Part shown: piece after piece, positions 16,053 to 23,939 of the stretch
Position numbering within the stretch: position 1 is the stretch's first letter
Layout of the letters: each line of letters opens with the position of its first letter
Assembly (NCBI RefSeq): GCF_910583865.1
Contig: NZ_CAJTYX010000030.1
Span: 1-34,869, forward strand
Source: an uncultured Muribaculum sp.
Lineage (GTDB): Bacteria; Bacteroidota; Bacteroidia; Bacteroidales; Muribaculaceae
Length of the DNA stretch: 34,869 nucleotides
Direction: 5' to 3'
Program-made: the position numbers and the translations under genes
The notes under the pieces: generated by a model
The model's input: the letters and a program-made list of their open reading frames with translations, nothing else
What the model was told of the DNA's origin: nothing
Databases searched by the model: none

Positions 16053-18083
16053 TTATTTTGCGAGGTAAGCTCTTACCTGGGTCAGGACAGCGGGAGCGGT
16101 GAATCCAAACTTCTCGTCAAGCACCTTGTAGGGTGCGGATGCACCGAAATGGTCGAGGCCGAACACTTCGCCCTGCGGGCCGACCACGCCACGGAGAGTG
16201 GAGGGGAGGCCTGCGGTGAGACCGAATACTTTTCCGTCGGCGGGGATCACGCTGTGGCGGTATTCAGGAGTCTGGCATTCGAAGAGTCCGATGGAGGGGA
16301 CTGATACCACGCGTGCAGCTACGCCTTCGTTGCCGAGCTGATCGGCAACCTCCACGAGCAGCGACACTTCCGAGCCGTTGGCTACAAGTGTGACGGCGGG
16401 ATTCTCGGCCTGCTTAACAATATAGCCTCCCTTTTCAGCACCGAGGGCCTCGCGATAGCGGTTGCCGGTGGATGCGGGCAGGTCGGGGATATTTTGGCGC
16501 GAGAGGATGAGGGCGGTGGGAGTTTTGGTGTTCTCCATGGCCATCTTCCAGCATACGGATGTCTCGGCGGCGTCGCCCGGACGGAGCACGAGCACCGACG
16601 GTTCGCCCTTGAAGTTGCGCAGCTCCTCCATGAGGCGTATCTGTGCCTCCTGCTCCACCGGCTCGTGGGTGGGTCCGTCCTCGCCTACGCGGAATGCGTC
16701 GTGAGTCCAGATGTATTTTACCGGAAGTTCCATCAGGGCGGCCATGCGTACTGCCGGCTTCATATAGTCGGAGAACACGAAGAATGTGCCGCATGCGCCG
16801 ATCAGACCGCCGTGTAGGGCGATGCCGTTCATGATGGCCGCCATGGTAAGCTCGGCCACACCGCAGTGGAGGAATGCTCCCGAGAAGTCGCCGTTGGTGA
16901 ATGCGTGCGTGTTCTTTAGGAACGCGTCGGTCTTGTCGGAGTTGGCAAGGTCGGCGGAGGCCACGATCATGTTGCCGACCTTCTTGGCCAGTTCTGCGAG
17001 CACGTCGGCCGATGCCTGGCGTGTGGCGATGCCCGGCTTGTGGGCGATGTTCTCCCAGTCGATGTCGGGGAGCTTGCCTGCGAGATAGCTGTCGAGGAGC
17101 GCGGCTTTCTCGGGGTTGGCCTCACGCCATGCTTTTTCGGCCTCGCGACGCTCCTTGACGATTGCGCGCAGTTTCTCCGTGCGCTCGGCGTAGAGTGCCT
17201 TTACGTCATCCCAGATGTGGAACGGATCGGCAGGATCGGCGCCAAGATGTTCCATTGTCTTTTCGTAGCTTGCACCGGATGCGCTCAGGGGGTTGCCGTG
17301 GGTCGAGCATTTTGCCTCGAAGCATTCGCCATCGGCGGTGACGGCACCGCGTCCCATTATGGTCTTGCCTATGATGATGGTGGGACGGTGCTTCTCCTCG
17401 ATTGCGGTCTCAAGAGCACCTGCCATGGCGAGGGGGTCTGTACCGTCGACCTCGATTACGTTCCAGTGCCATGCGCGGTACTTGGCGGCGGTATCCTCGG
17501 TGGTCACGGCCTTTACCTCGGTTGAGAGCTGTATGTCATTGCTGTCATAGAACATTATGAGGTTGTGCAGCCCGAGATATCCGGCCAGACGGCCTGCACC
17601 CTGGGAAATCTCCTCCTGGATGCCTCCGTCGGAGATGAATGCGAATGTCTTGTGCGACAGCCAGTCGCCGAAGCGTGCCTGGAGGAAACGCTCTGCTATG
17701 GCGCATCCCACGGCCATCACATGACCCTGGCCCAGCGGACCGGAGGTGTTTTCCACACCGCGTTCGGGATGCAGCTCCGGATGGCCGGGAGTGACGCTTC
17801 CCCACTGGCGGAAGCCTTTCAGCTCGTCGATGGTGAACTTTCCGGAGAGGGCGAGCACTGCGTAGAGCATCGGCGACATGTGGCCCGGATCGAGGAAGAA
17901 ACGGTCGCGGGCTATCCATGTAGGATTGTCAGGATCGGTGACGAGGTAGTTGGAGTAGAGCACGTTGACGAAGTCGGCACCACCCATAGCACCTCCGGGG
18001 TGGCCGGATTTGGCCTTTTCTACCATTGAAGCTGCGAGCACGCGGATGTTGTCGGCTGCGCGGTTCATGACTTTTGTGTCCAT
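16053..18083 (-). CDS. tkt: Transketolase
   Basis: This thiamine-diphosphate enzyme moves two-carbon ketol units between sugar phosphates in the non-oxidative pentose phosphate pathway, in the cytoplasm. The 676-residue protein has the N-terminal EKAKSGHPGGAMGGAD with the conserved His, DPGHMSPMLYAV, GPLGQGHVMAVG and a cofactor-binding region FISDGGIQEEISQGAGR...FYDSND. In that region SDG replaces the more usual GDG; I recall the same variant from Bacteroides transketolases. The pyrimidine-binding domain (HCGVAELTMAAIMNGIALHG) and the DGPTHEPVEQEAQIR segment follow, then the C-terminal domain (VTLVANGSEVSLLVEVADQL, FGLDHFGASAPY). Length is standard. The gene lies downstream of an MFS sugar transporter on the same strand, separated by 244 bases that include a hairpin. 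Confidence 0.97.
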   Translation of the reverse strand: MDTKVMNRAADNIRVLAASMVEKAKSGHPGGAMGGADFVNVLYSNYLVTDPDNPTWIARDRFFLDPGHMSPMLYAVLALSGKFTIDELKGFRQWGSVTPGHPELHPERGVENTSGPLGQGHVMAVGCAIAERFLQARFGDWLSHKTFAFISDGGIQEEISQGAGRLAGYLGLHNLIMFYDSNDIQLSTEVKAVTTEDTAAKYRAWHWNVIEVDGTDPLAMAGALETAIEEKHRPTIIIGKTIMGRGAVTADGECFEAKCSTHGNPLSASGASYEKTMEHLGADPADPFHIWDDVKALYAERTEKLRAIVKERREAEKAWREANPEKAALLDSYLAGKLPDIDWENIAHKPGIATRQASADVLAELAKKVGNMIVASADLANSDKTDAFLKNTHAFTNGDFSGAFLHCGVAELTMAAIMNGIALHGGLIGACGTFFVFSDYMKPAVRMAALMELPVKYIWTHDAFRVGEDGPTHEPVEQEAQIRLMEELRNFKGEPSVLVLRPGDAAETSVCWKMAMENTKTPTALILSRQNIPDLPASTGNRYREALGAEKGGYIVKQAENPAVTLVANGSEVSLLVEVADQLGNEGVAARVVSVPSIGLFECQTPEYRHSVIPADGKVFGLTAGLPSTLRGVVGPQGEVFGLDHFGASAPYKVLDEKFGFTAPAVLTQVRAYLAK

Positions 18084-18229
18084 TATGTTATCTATTTTAG
18101 AGAATGATATTTCTTTCTATCGATTATGGATTGAGACGAGACAGGTTTATTGTATGGGGTACAATAACCTCTTTTGTTTAAAAACGCACAATGCATCTGA
18201 ATATTGTGGAGATGTGTGGCATATCTGTT

Positions 18230-18274
18230 ATACGATACTTGCCGGCAACGGAATGATGTCGGCAAGTATCGTAT
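18230..18274 (-). terminator. Hairpin, probable terminator after the sugar MFS gene
   Basis: A perfect 15-base-pair stem (18230-18244 with 18260-18274, ATACGATACTTGCCG) encloses a 15-base loop. It lies 54 bases beyond the MFS stop codon at 18328 and before transketolase. The minus-strand tail lacks a strong T-run, whereas the plus strand continues TTTTC, so termination in the minus direction is likely but not certain. Confidence 0.5.
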
Positions 18275-18327
18275 TTTCAATGATATGTGTGATTTCTATA
18301 GAGGAAATCTCTCGTTCGTACAAGTGA

Positions 18328-19683
18328 TTAGAGTGCGTCCTCCACGGTGTCGTCGACGGGGATGTCGGTGTTGACGTTCTTGGAGCCGATGAGGCCGTAG
18401 AAGAGGATCCAGCCGAGCATTGCCACGATGAGCCAGTAGGAGGCCATGTAGCCTGCGAGGTCGGCGATCCAGTTCTGGATGAGTGGCATCACGCCGCCGC
18501 CTACCACCATCATCATGAAGATGCCGGAAGCCTGGGCGGTGTATTTTCCGAGACCCTCGACAGCGAGGTTGAAAATACCGCCCCACATGACAGAAGTACA
18601 GAGGCCGCAGAGGATGAGCAGGAATGCGCTGACGGGCACCTGCGCGCCGCCTTCATAGATGAATTCGGGCACGGGAAGCGTAACGGTCTTGGGGATGAGG
18701 ATGGCGAGCACAACCAGCAGGATTGCCACCGACGATACAGTGATAATCTGGGCGCGGGTTGACACGGCACCGGAGATGATGCTTGAGCAGAAGCGGCCGA
18801 TGAGCATGAAGAGCCAGTATATGGCCACGATGGCACCGGCTATCACGGAAGCATTTTCAAGTATGCCTGCGCCGCGTTCGCCCGGTTCGGCGAGGTAGAA
18901 GTTGAGTGTGCCGGGGATGCCGATTTCGATACCTACGTAGAAGAAGATAGCGATCACGCCGAACACGAGGTGACGGAAGTTCCAGGGCGAGTGTGCGTAT
19001 TTTACCTTCTTGCCCGAGGTCTGGTTAGGCTCGGGGATGGTTACGAACGAAATCACTATGAACGAGGCAATGAATACGCCCATTGCCACCCAAAGCAGAG
19101 GGGCCACATTGCCCATCTCGGTCTTGTCGGTGAGCTGCCCGATGAGAGCGCCTACGAAGAAGGGGGTGAGGGTGCCGGAGAGCGAGTTGAGCGAGCCGCC
19201 GGTCTGGATGAGCTGGTTACCCTTGTTGCCGCCTCCGCCGAGGAGGTTGAGCATCGGGTTGACCACGGTGTTGAGCATGCACACGCAGAAACCGCAGATG
19301 AATGCGCCCAGAAGATAGATGTAGAAGCTTACAGGCACGGGAGTACCGGCTACGGTGCCGGCTGTGGTGTCGGCTCCTACCACGCTCGACAGCCATTGTA
19401 CGAAGAGTCCGACGGTGCCGATTGCCATTGCCCAGAGGGCGGTTTTCTTATAGCCGATTTTCACAAGCAGGTTGCCGGCGGGAATTCCCATGAACAGATA
19501 GGCGAGGAAGTTCATCATGTTGCCCATCATGCCGAGCATGGAGTTGCCTTCGAATTTGTATCCCCAGATAGTTCCGATAGGAGCGGCGAGGTTGGTCACG
19601 AATGAAATCATGGCGAAGAGGAAGAACATCGCGATGATTGCAATCAGCCTGCCGTTGGTTGAATTGGATTGAGCGGTTGCCAT
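18328..19683 (-). CDS. Sugar MFS transporter, FHS (fucose/glucose/galactose permease) family
   Basis: This is a 451-residue inner-membrane major facilitator with about twelve hydrophobic segments. The FHS pattern is visible in FFLFAMISFVTNLAAPIGTI and in MMNFLAYLFMGIPAGNLLVKIGYKKTAL, the motif-A-like loop after helix two. Other supporting stretches are FICGFCVCMLNTVVNPMLNL and FFYVGIEIGIPGTLNFYL. It is expected to bring a monosaccharide (fucose, glucose or galactose type) into the cytoplasm by proton or sodium symport; the substrate cannot be read from the sequence. The N-terminal hydrophilic tail (MATAQSNSTNGR) and length are normal. It lies upstream of transketolase in the same direction but is probably a separate unit because of the hairpin between them. 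Confidence 0.88.
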   Translation of the reverse strand: MATAQSNSTNGRLIAIIAMFFLFAMISFVTNLAAPIGTIWGYKFEGNSMLGMMGNMMNFLAYLFMGIPAGNLLVKIGYKKTALWAMAIGTVGLFVQWLSSVVGADTTAGTVAGTPVPVSFYIYLLGAFICGFCVCMLNTVVNPMLNLLGGGGNKGNQLIQTGGSLNSLSGTLTPFFVGALIGQLTDKTEMGNVAPLLWVAMGVFIASFIVISFVTIPEPNQTSGKKVKYAHSPWNFRHLVFGVIAIFFYVGIEIGIPGTLNFYLAEPGERGAGILENASVIAGAIVAIYWLFMLIGRFCSSIISGAVSTRAQIITVSSVAILLVVLAILIPKTVTLPVPEFIYEGGAQVPVSAFLLILCGLCTSVMWGGIFNLAVEGLGKYTAQASGIFMMMVVGGGVMPLIQNWIADLAGYMASYWLIVAMLGWILFYGLIGSKNVNTDIPVDDTVEDAL

Positions 19684-19845
19684 TGCTGATAATGTTTTTT
19701 CTTGGGTTATTTTGTTATTTTAGGTTGATATTTCAGGTTAAGCGGATTTTCAGCAGGTAAAATTATAAAAAATATGCTTTACGTAGGTAACAACATGCTT
19801 TATAACATACGGAAATGATACCGGAAGGTCAATTTATGCCCCGGT

Positions 19846-20517
19846 TCAATATTCACGTGCGCCGAATATGTCGGTGCCGATGCGTACCATCGTGCTTCCG
19901 GCGGCTATGGCGAGCGGAAAGTCGTCGCTCATTCCCATAGACAGGGTGTCGAACGATGGTTGTCCGGCGAATAGGCCCGATTTCAGCTCGTTGTAGGCCT
20001 TGGCCACGGCGGAGAAATCGGCGGAGATGCGGGTGGTGTCGTCGGTGAGCGACGCCATGCCCATCAGTCCGCGCACCCTCACATGTGGCGTGTCGTCAGG
20101 CTTCCACTCGGCGGCGATTGCCGACAGTTCGGCGGGGGTGAAGCCGAACTTGGTCTCCTCGCGGGCCACGTGCACCTGTAGGAGCACATCGGCCACACGG
20201 CCGATACGGGCGGCCTCTGCATTGACTGCACACAGCAGCCTCAGCGAGTCTATGCTGTGGATCAGGCTGACGTGTGGCATCACCTGTCGCACTTTATTGG
20301 TCTGGAGGTGGCCGATGAAATGCCAGCGCACATCCGCCGGCATTTCCGGAGCCTTTGCCGACAGTTCCTGGGCGCGGCTTTCTCCGAAGTCGCGCTGTCC
20401 GGCCTCGTAGGCCTCGCGCAGAGCTTCCACCGGGTGGAATTTGGAGACGGCGACAAGGGTGACGCCGGCAGGTATGTGCTCTCTGATTTCAAGCAGGCGG
20501 GATGTTACCGTTGACAT
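19846..20517 (-). CDS. YggS family pyridoxal phosphate enzyme (PLP homeostasis protein)
   Basis: This is a cytoplasmic PLP-binding protein of the YggS/PROSC family, which buffers free pyridoxal phosphate and has a fold-type III barrel without a known catalytic reaction. The preferred ATG at 20517 gives 223 residues, the usual family length; the frame extends upstream to 20610 but that extension overlaps the DUF4494 gene and looks non-native. Visible motifs are LVAVSKFHP (Lys26, expected PLP lysine), FGESRAQEL, WHFIGHLQTNKV, IHSIDSLRL, EETKFGF, RGLMGMASL, LSMGMSDDFPLAIAAGSTMVRIGTDIFG. It follows DUF4494 by 28 bases and is almost certainly co-transcribed with it. Confidence 0.95.
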   Translation of the reverse strand: MSTVTSRLLEIREHIPAGVTLVAVSKFHPVEALREAYEAGQRDFGESRAQELSAKAPEMPADVRWHFIGHLQTNKVRQVMPHVSLIHSIDSLRLLCAVNAEAARIGRVADVLLQVHVAREETKFGFTPAELSAIAAEWKPDDTPHVRVRGLMGMASLTDDTTRISADFSAVAKAYNELKSGLFAGQPSFDTLSMGMSDDFPLAIAAGSTMVRIGTDIFGAREY

Positions 20518-20545
20518 TGGTGCTGACGAGGTTGGGTTGGCTGTA

Positions 20546-20995
20546 TTATTCGTCGGCCTTGCGGCTTTCAAGCTTGGCTTTGTAGACGTCCATGATGGGA
20601 GTCTCGGCAATGGAGCTTACCTCGAAGTCGGCCATAGTGCCTTTCATGCCCTCCATGAAATGGTCGAGCGCCGAGCGGAAATCGTTGGCGGCCACGAGGA
20701 TGTGGGATGTGGTCTTTTTCTCTACGGCGGTTTTTTCATCGAGGGTGATGAAGCTTACCTTCACGTGATACCACTTGTCGGCGCTGTCGTCCCAGAATAT
20801 TTCAGTTATGTTGCTACGCTTTACCGCCGACACCGAGAATTCCCCGGAAATCAGCGGGGCTACCTCCTCGGTGATGCGGGCCTCGGCCTCGGTGAAGCTG
20901 AGGGCATCTACCATATAAGGCTCGTTGACTTTCTTTGCGGAGCCGTTTTCCTGTATCTTGTCGTAGCGTACTTTGCATTCAAACCATGTACTCAT
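20546..20995 (-). CDS. DUF4494 domain-containing protein
   Basis: This is a small cytoplasmic protein (149 residues) of a family I know only from Bacteroidetes, with no assigned function. The family hallmark start is WFECKVRYDKIQENG, followed by VNEPYMVDALSFTEAEARI, SGEFSVSAVKRSNITEIF and the C-terminal HFMEGMKGTMADFEVSSIAETPIMDV, spanning almost the whole protein. There is no signal peptide and no membrane segment. It is the first gene of a two-gene unit with the YggS protein, so a link to vitamin B6 handling or amino-acid metabolism can be suspected from context only. A TAAATTTG promoter box lies about 57 bases upstream. Confidence 0.9.
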   Translation of the reverse strand: MSTWFECKVRYDKIQENGSAKKVNEPYMVDALSFTEAEARITEEVAPLISGEFSVSAVKRSNITEIFWDDSADKWYHVKVSFITLDEKTAVEKKTTSHILVAANDFRSALDHFMEGMKGTMADFEVSSIAETPIMDVYKAKLESRKADE

Positions 20996-21051
20996 GTCTG
21001 TAGTAGTTTGTTGTGGAATTTTATATGCGATTTCGTTTGTTTATCGGGGGT

Positions 21052-21059
21052 CAAATTTA
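21052..21059 (-). promoter_or_regulatory. -7 promoter box for the DUF4494-YggS unit
   Basis: The minus strand reads TAAATTTG, a full TAnnTTTG match, 57 bases before the start codon at 20995. A -33 TTTG at standard spacing is not present. Confidence 0.45.
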
Positions 21060-21252
21060 CGAAAAACTTTTGACAGGAGTATTAGACGAGTGTTTAACTT
21101 ATGTTATCGGACGTATGATATGCCTGGTGCTATGTCCCGGAACGCAGAGCGGGAACCGCCTGTCCGACGATTCCCGCAGCTTTCTTGAATTCCCGTGTTA
21201 AGAACCTAAAACAAAAATAAATTCTTCAGATGTGGTTAATGATATATAGACG

Positions 21253-21320
21253 TAAGTAACTCGCAAAGATATAAAGCTTTAGAATTAATAATATGCGCAA
21301 TAATTTTTTCGAGTTACTTA
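21253..21320. repeat. 11-base inverted repeat flanking an AT-rich 46-base segment
   Basis: TAAGTAACTCG (21253-21263) and its exact reverse complement (21310-21320) flank 46 AT-rich bases. On the minus strand the segment includes TATCTTTG (21264-21271), a Bacteroidetes -7 match directly against one repeat. It starts four bases after the stop of the GlpT-type gene. It may be a long-loop hairpin in the 3' untranslated region or a small inversion site; sequence alone does not decide. Confidence 0.55.
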
Positions 21321-21323
21321 TGA

Positions 21324-22751
21324 TCAGTTGTTATCGTGATTCATCTTGTGGCGAATGTTGAGCAGCGGCAGCAGGAACGAGATTATCGAGGCTGCGAGCC
21401 AGAATATGGCTACCGGAAGGAAATCGTAATGTTTTGCGCCGTCGACCACGGTCATGTTGTTGTTGATGAGCCATCCCGACACCACGTCCTGTATGCCGGC
21501 GGCCACGTAGGATGCGATTCCAACCACGCCGAGAGCTGCTCCGGTGGCGCGCCGTGGCACTATGTCAACAGCCATGAGGCCGCCGAGGAAGCATATGAGC
21601 ACGCCGATAGCTATGCCGAACAGCACCATGGCGAGAACGTTGACCCACATGGCGTCGCCTCCGAAGAGGAACAAGGCCAGGGCAGAAGCGTTAAGCACTC
21701 CGAATATCAGGGCCGGGATCTGGCGGTCGCCTTTGAAGAGCTTGTCGGAGAACCATCCGGAAAGCACCGTACCGGCAATACCGAGGAGGGCGTTGATCGA
21801 TATGATCGACAGGGCCTCGACATCGCTGAATCCTTTCTGCTCCTGTAGGAACAGCATACCCCAGCCGTTGATGGCATAGCGCGAGATGTACATGAATGCG
21901 CTGGCTGCCGCCAGTATCCATACGGCGGGCGTGCGGAGTACCATCTTCTGTATGTCGCGTGTCGACATCTTTTCGGCCTTCCCGGTCTTTTCGCCCGAAA
22001 GCGCCTCTATGGAGGGAAGTCCGTGGGCGCGTGGATGGTCGTGGAGGAAGAAGAGCACGAGTGCGATGCCTATGGCGCCGGCAATCGCCGAGCCGAAGAA
22101 TCCCGACTGCCAGCCGGCCACCGCCACTATAGAGCCTACGAAGAGGAAAGAGAAGAACTCGCCGAGATTGTGGCTTGCAGAGAAGAAGCCGTAGTAGGTG
22201 CCGCGCTCTTTGAGCGGGAACCAGCGCGAGAGGCTGATGATGGCGGGGGGTGCGCCCATCGACTGTGCCCAGCCGTTGAAGCACCACATTATGGCGAAGC
22301 ATGTGCACATTACCGCTCCCGGTATGGCGCTCGAAGCGAGACCCATCATGCCCATGAAGGCGTTGGCGAGGGCGGAGATGATCAGGCCGGTGGCCATGAA
22401 GCGCTTGATGTTGCAGTAGTCGGCCACGAATCCGTTGACAAATTTGCCTATGGCATATGCGAACAGGAGGGCGGAGCTTATGATGCCGAGTTGCGTGGCG
22501 TCGAGGGCGCCGCTGTCGATGATGGGTTTCTTCATCACGTTGAGCGACGTGCGGCACACATAGTAAAGGCTGTAGCCGAGCGTGGCAGCTCCGAACGCCT
22601 GGAGGCGCAGTTTCTTATAGAACTTCGTGCGCGCTTCCTCCGAGGAGAAGTCACGTTCCGGGACATCGGGGCTTATTGCGTAGAACGAGGCTATGCGCGA
22701 GAATATCGAACGCGTCTTGCGCGTTTCGAGGGTGGCGGTATCGGTGGGCAT
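21324..22751 (-). CDS. Organophosphate:phosphate antiporter family MFS transporter (GlpT/UhpC-like)
   Basis: This is a 475-residue inner-membrane transporter of the OPA family, which exchanges glycerol-3-phosphate or hexose phosphates for inorganic phosphate. The family signatures are visible: LGYSLYYVCRTSLNVMKKP in helix one with the conserved Arg, FVNGFVADYCNIKRFMATGL, WCFNGWAQSMGAPPAIISLSRWF and GTYYGFFSASHNLGEF. The central loop is long and hydrophilic, and a second conserved Arg lies in FMYISRYAINGWGMLFLQE. About twelve hydrophobic segments are present. It starts 6 bases after the glycerophosphodiesterase gene, so the two are co-transcribed and glycerol-3-phosphate is the best guess for substrate. 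Hexose-phosphate transport or a UhpC-like sensing role remain possible. Confidence 0.9.
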   Translation of the reverse strand: MPTDTATLETRKTRSIFSRIASFYAISPDVPERDFSSEEARTKFYKKLRLQAFGAATLGYSLYYVCRTSLNVMKKPIIDSGALDATQLGIISSALLFAYAIGKFVNGFVADYCNIKRFMATGLIISALANAFMGMMGLASSAIPGAVMCTCFAIMWCFNGWAQSMGAPPAIISLSRWFPLKERGTYYGFFSASHNLGEFFSFLFVGSIVAVAGWQSGFFGSAIAGAIGIALVLFFLHDHPRAHGLPSIEALSGEKTGKAEKMSTRDIQKMVLRTPAVWILAAASAFMYISRYAINGWGMLFLQEQKGFSDVEALSIISINALLGIAGTVLSGWFSDKLFKGDRQIPALIFGVLNASALALFLFGGDAMWVNVLAMVLFGIAIGVLICFLGGLMAVDIVPRRATGAALGVVGIASYVAAGIQDVVSGWLINNNMTVVDGAKHYDFLPVAIFWLAASIISFLLPLLNIRHKMNHDNN

Positions 22752-22757
22752 CGGCGT

Positions 22758-23660
22758 TTAGTCGTGAAGGTTGCGTGAACGTAGATAGTCGAGCAGCAGG
22801 ACGGGACGGTCGGTCTGTATGATGGTGGCGCCCATGTCGACGAGTTTGCCGTAGATATCGGCGGGATTGCCGTCGAAGGCCGCATCGTCGTCGAGTCCGC
22901 CGTTGAGGCTCTCCCAAAGGGAGTTGACCCATAGTTTGGAGGGCTGTGCCACGATTGCCTGCATGCATTCGGTGACTTCGGGTGTGAGCCTGTCCCAGCA
23001 CACCTCATAAGCCAATGGCACGGTCTTGGTGGCCATATACTCCTTGAAGAGCACCTTTCCTTTGGACTTGAGGATGTCGATGATGGGCATGTACATCATG
23101 TTCTGTCGATGTGAGGCCATCTTTTCGGCTACTGTTTTCACAGGCTTTTTGCCTTTTATGAGCAGTTGGTCGGTCATGCCGAGCGAGTCGGAGATGGGGA
23201 GTATGAGGTCGTAGTAGTCATATCCCTTGTCGATATTGATCACGATACGGTCTTTGCACAGTTCGAGGGCATCACGTAGGGTGGGCATTTTGTGTTTCGT
23301 GCGTACTCCGTGACCGCTTTTGAGGTTCACTCTCGCGATTGAATCATATGTGATGTCGGCGATAAGTCCTTTGCCGGATGTGGTACGGTCGATAGTGCGG
23401 TCATGGCATACGACCAACACGCTGTCCTTGGTGAGGGCGAGATCGATTTCAACGATGTCGGCTCCCATGCGTATTACGCTTTCTATCGCGGCGAGCGAGT
23501 TTTCCGGGTAGTTGCGCCAGTCGCCTCTGTGGCATGCCACGAGCACTTTCTTTGATGACGGGTCATGCATCTCTTTCACGATGGTTTCCGCACGGTTGGC
23601 GCCCATCATGGCCGAGACGGCCGTGAGGATGAATGAAATTGCAAGAATTGCTTTTTTCAT
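22758..23660 (-). CDS. Exported glycerophosphodiester phosphodiesterase family protein
   Basis: This enzyme is expected to hydrolyse glycerophosphodiesters to glycerol-3-phosphate and an alcohol. The 300-residue protein has a signal peptide (MKKAILAISFILTAVSAMMG), placing it in the periplasm or beyond. The GDPD barrel shows CHRGDWRNYPENS (catalytic His44, Arg45, metal ligand Glu near 53) and IVEIDLALTKDSVLVVCHD (Glu71, Asp73, second catalytic His86). All key residues are present. It is followed after 6 bases by a GlpT-type transporter, a matching release-and-import pair. A probable terminator separates it from the SusCD operon upstream, but about 280 bases and the same orientation leave read-through possible. 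The natural substrate (lipid head groups, teichoic-acid fragments or others) is not known. Confidence 0.93.
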   Translation of the reverse strand: MKKAILAISFILTAVSAMMGANRAETIVKEMHDPSSKKVLVACHRGDWRNYPENSLAAIESVIRMGADIVEIDLALTKDSVLVVCHDRTIDRTTSGKGLIADITYDSIARVNLKSGHGVRTKHKMPTLRDALELCKDRIVINIDKGYDYYDLILPISDSLGMTDQLLIKGKKPVKTVAEKMASHRQNMMYMPIIDILKSKGKVLFKEYMATKTVPLAYEVCWDRLTPEVTECMQAIVAQPSKLWVNSLWESLNGGLDDDAAFDGNPADIYGKLVDMGATIIQTDRPVLLLDYLRSRNLHD

Positions 23661-23939
23661 GTTTGTCGGATTGGTATAAAATAGGGTTAAAAAGGTAAAT
23701 ATTGAACTATATCGGCCCGTTCACCGGCAATGTTGCTGTATGATTGGCTCATGGCGCGGGCGGACAATACTAATATATGATTCGGAATCCGCGACTGAAT
23801 GTCCCTTAGGTGACAATCCGGTCCGACATGCATATGGATGGTGCATGGGAATGTTGTCCGCGACATGCTATATAATATAGGAAACTTCACCCCGGGAAAA
23901 ATACCAATGCCCGGGGTGAATTTAATTATTTTTAACGAA
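23661..23939. other. Intergenic region between the SusCD operon and the phosphodiesterase gene
   Basis: No gene is supported in these 279 bases. A GC-rich hairpin at 23886-23920 lies near the end of the upstream operon. A one-mismatch -7 box (minus strand TAGTATTG, 23765-23772) about 105 bases before the phosphodiesterase start could be its promoter, but no -33 box was found. Confidence 0.5.
23886..23920 (-). terminator. Probable terminator of the SusCD operon
   Basis: TTCACCCCGGG (23886-23896) pairs perfectly with CCCGGGGTGAA (23910-23920) around a 13-base loop. It begins 20 bases past the stop codon at 23940. The minus-strand tail GTTTCCTAT is only weakly T-rich, so termination may be partial. 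Confidence 0.6.

Larger units (their letters stand above)
20996..21323. other. Intergenic region between DUF4494 and the GlpT-type transporter
   Basis: This 328-base AT-rich stretch has no supported gene; two short overlapping plus-strand ORFs of 62-71 codons show no family features. It holds a TAAATTTG box at 21052-21059, and an 11-base inverted repeat (21253-21263 and 21310-21320) flanking 46 bases that contain another TAnnTTTG element. Confidence 0.6.

Noticed and set aside
18084..18327. A possible riboswitch (such as a TPP element) upstream of transketolase
   Set aside because: Only a simple hairpin is present; no TPP-element core motifs such as CUGAGA were seen.
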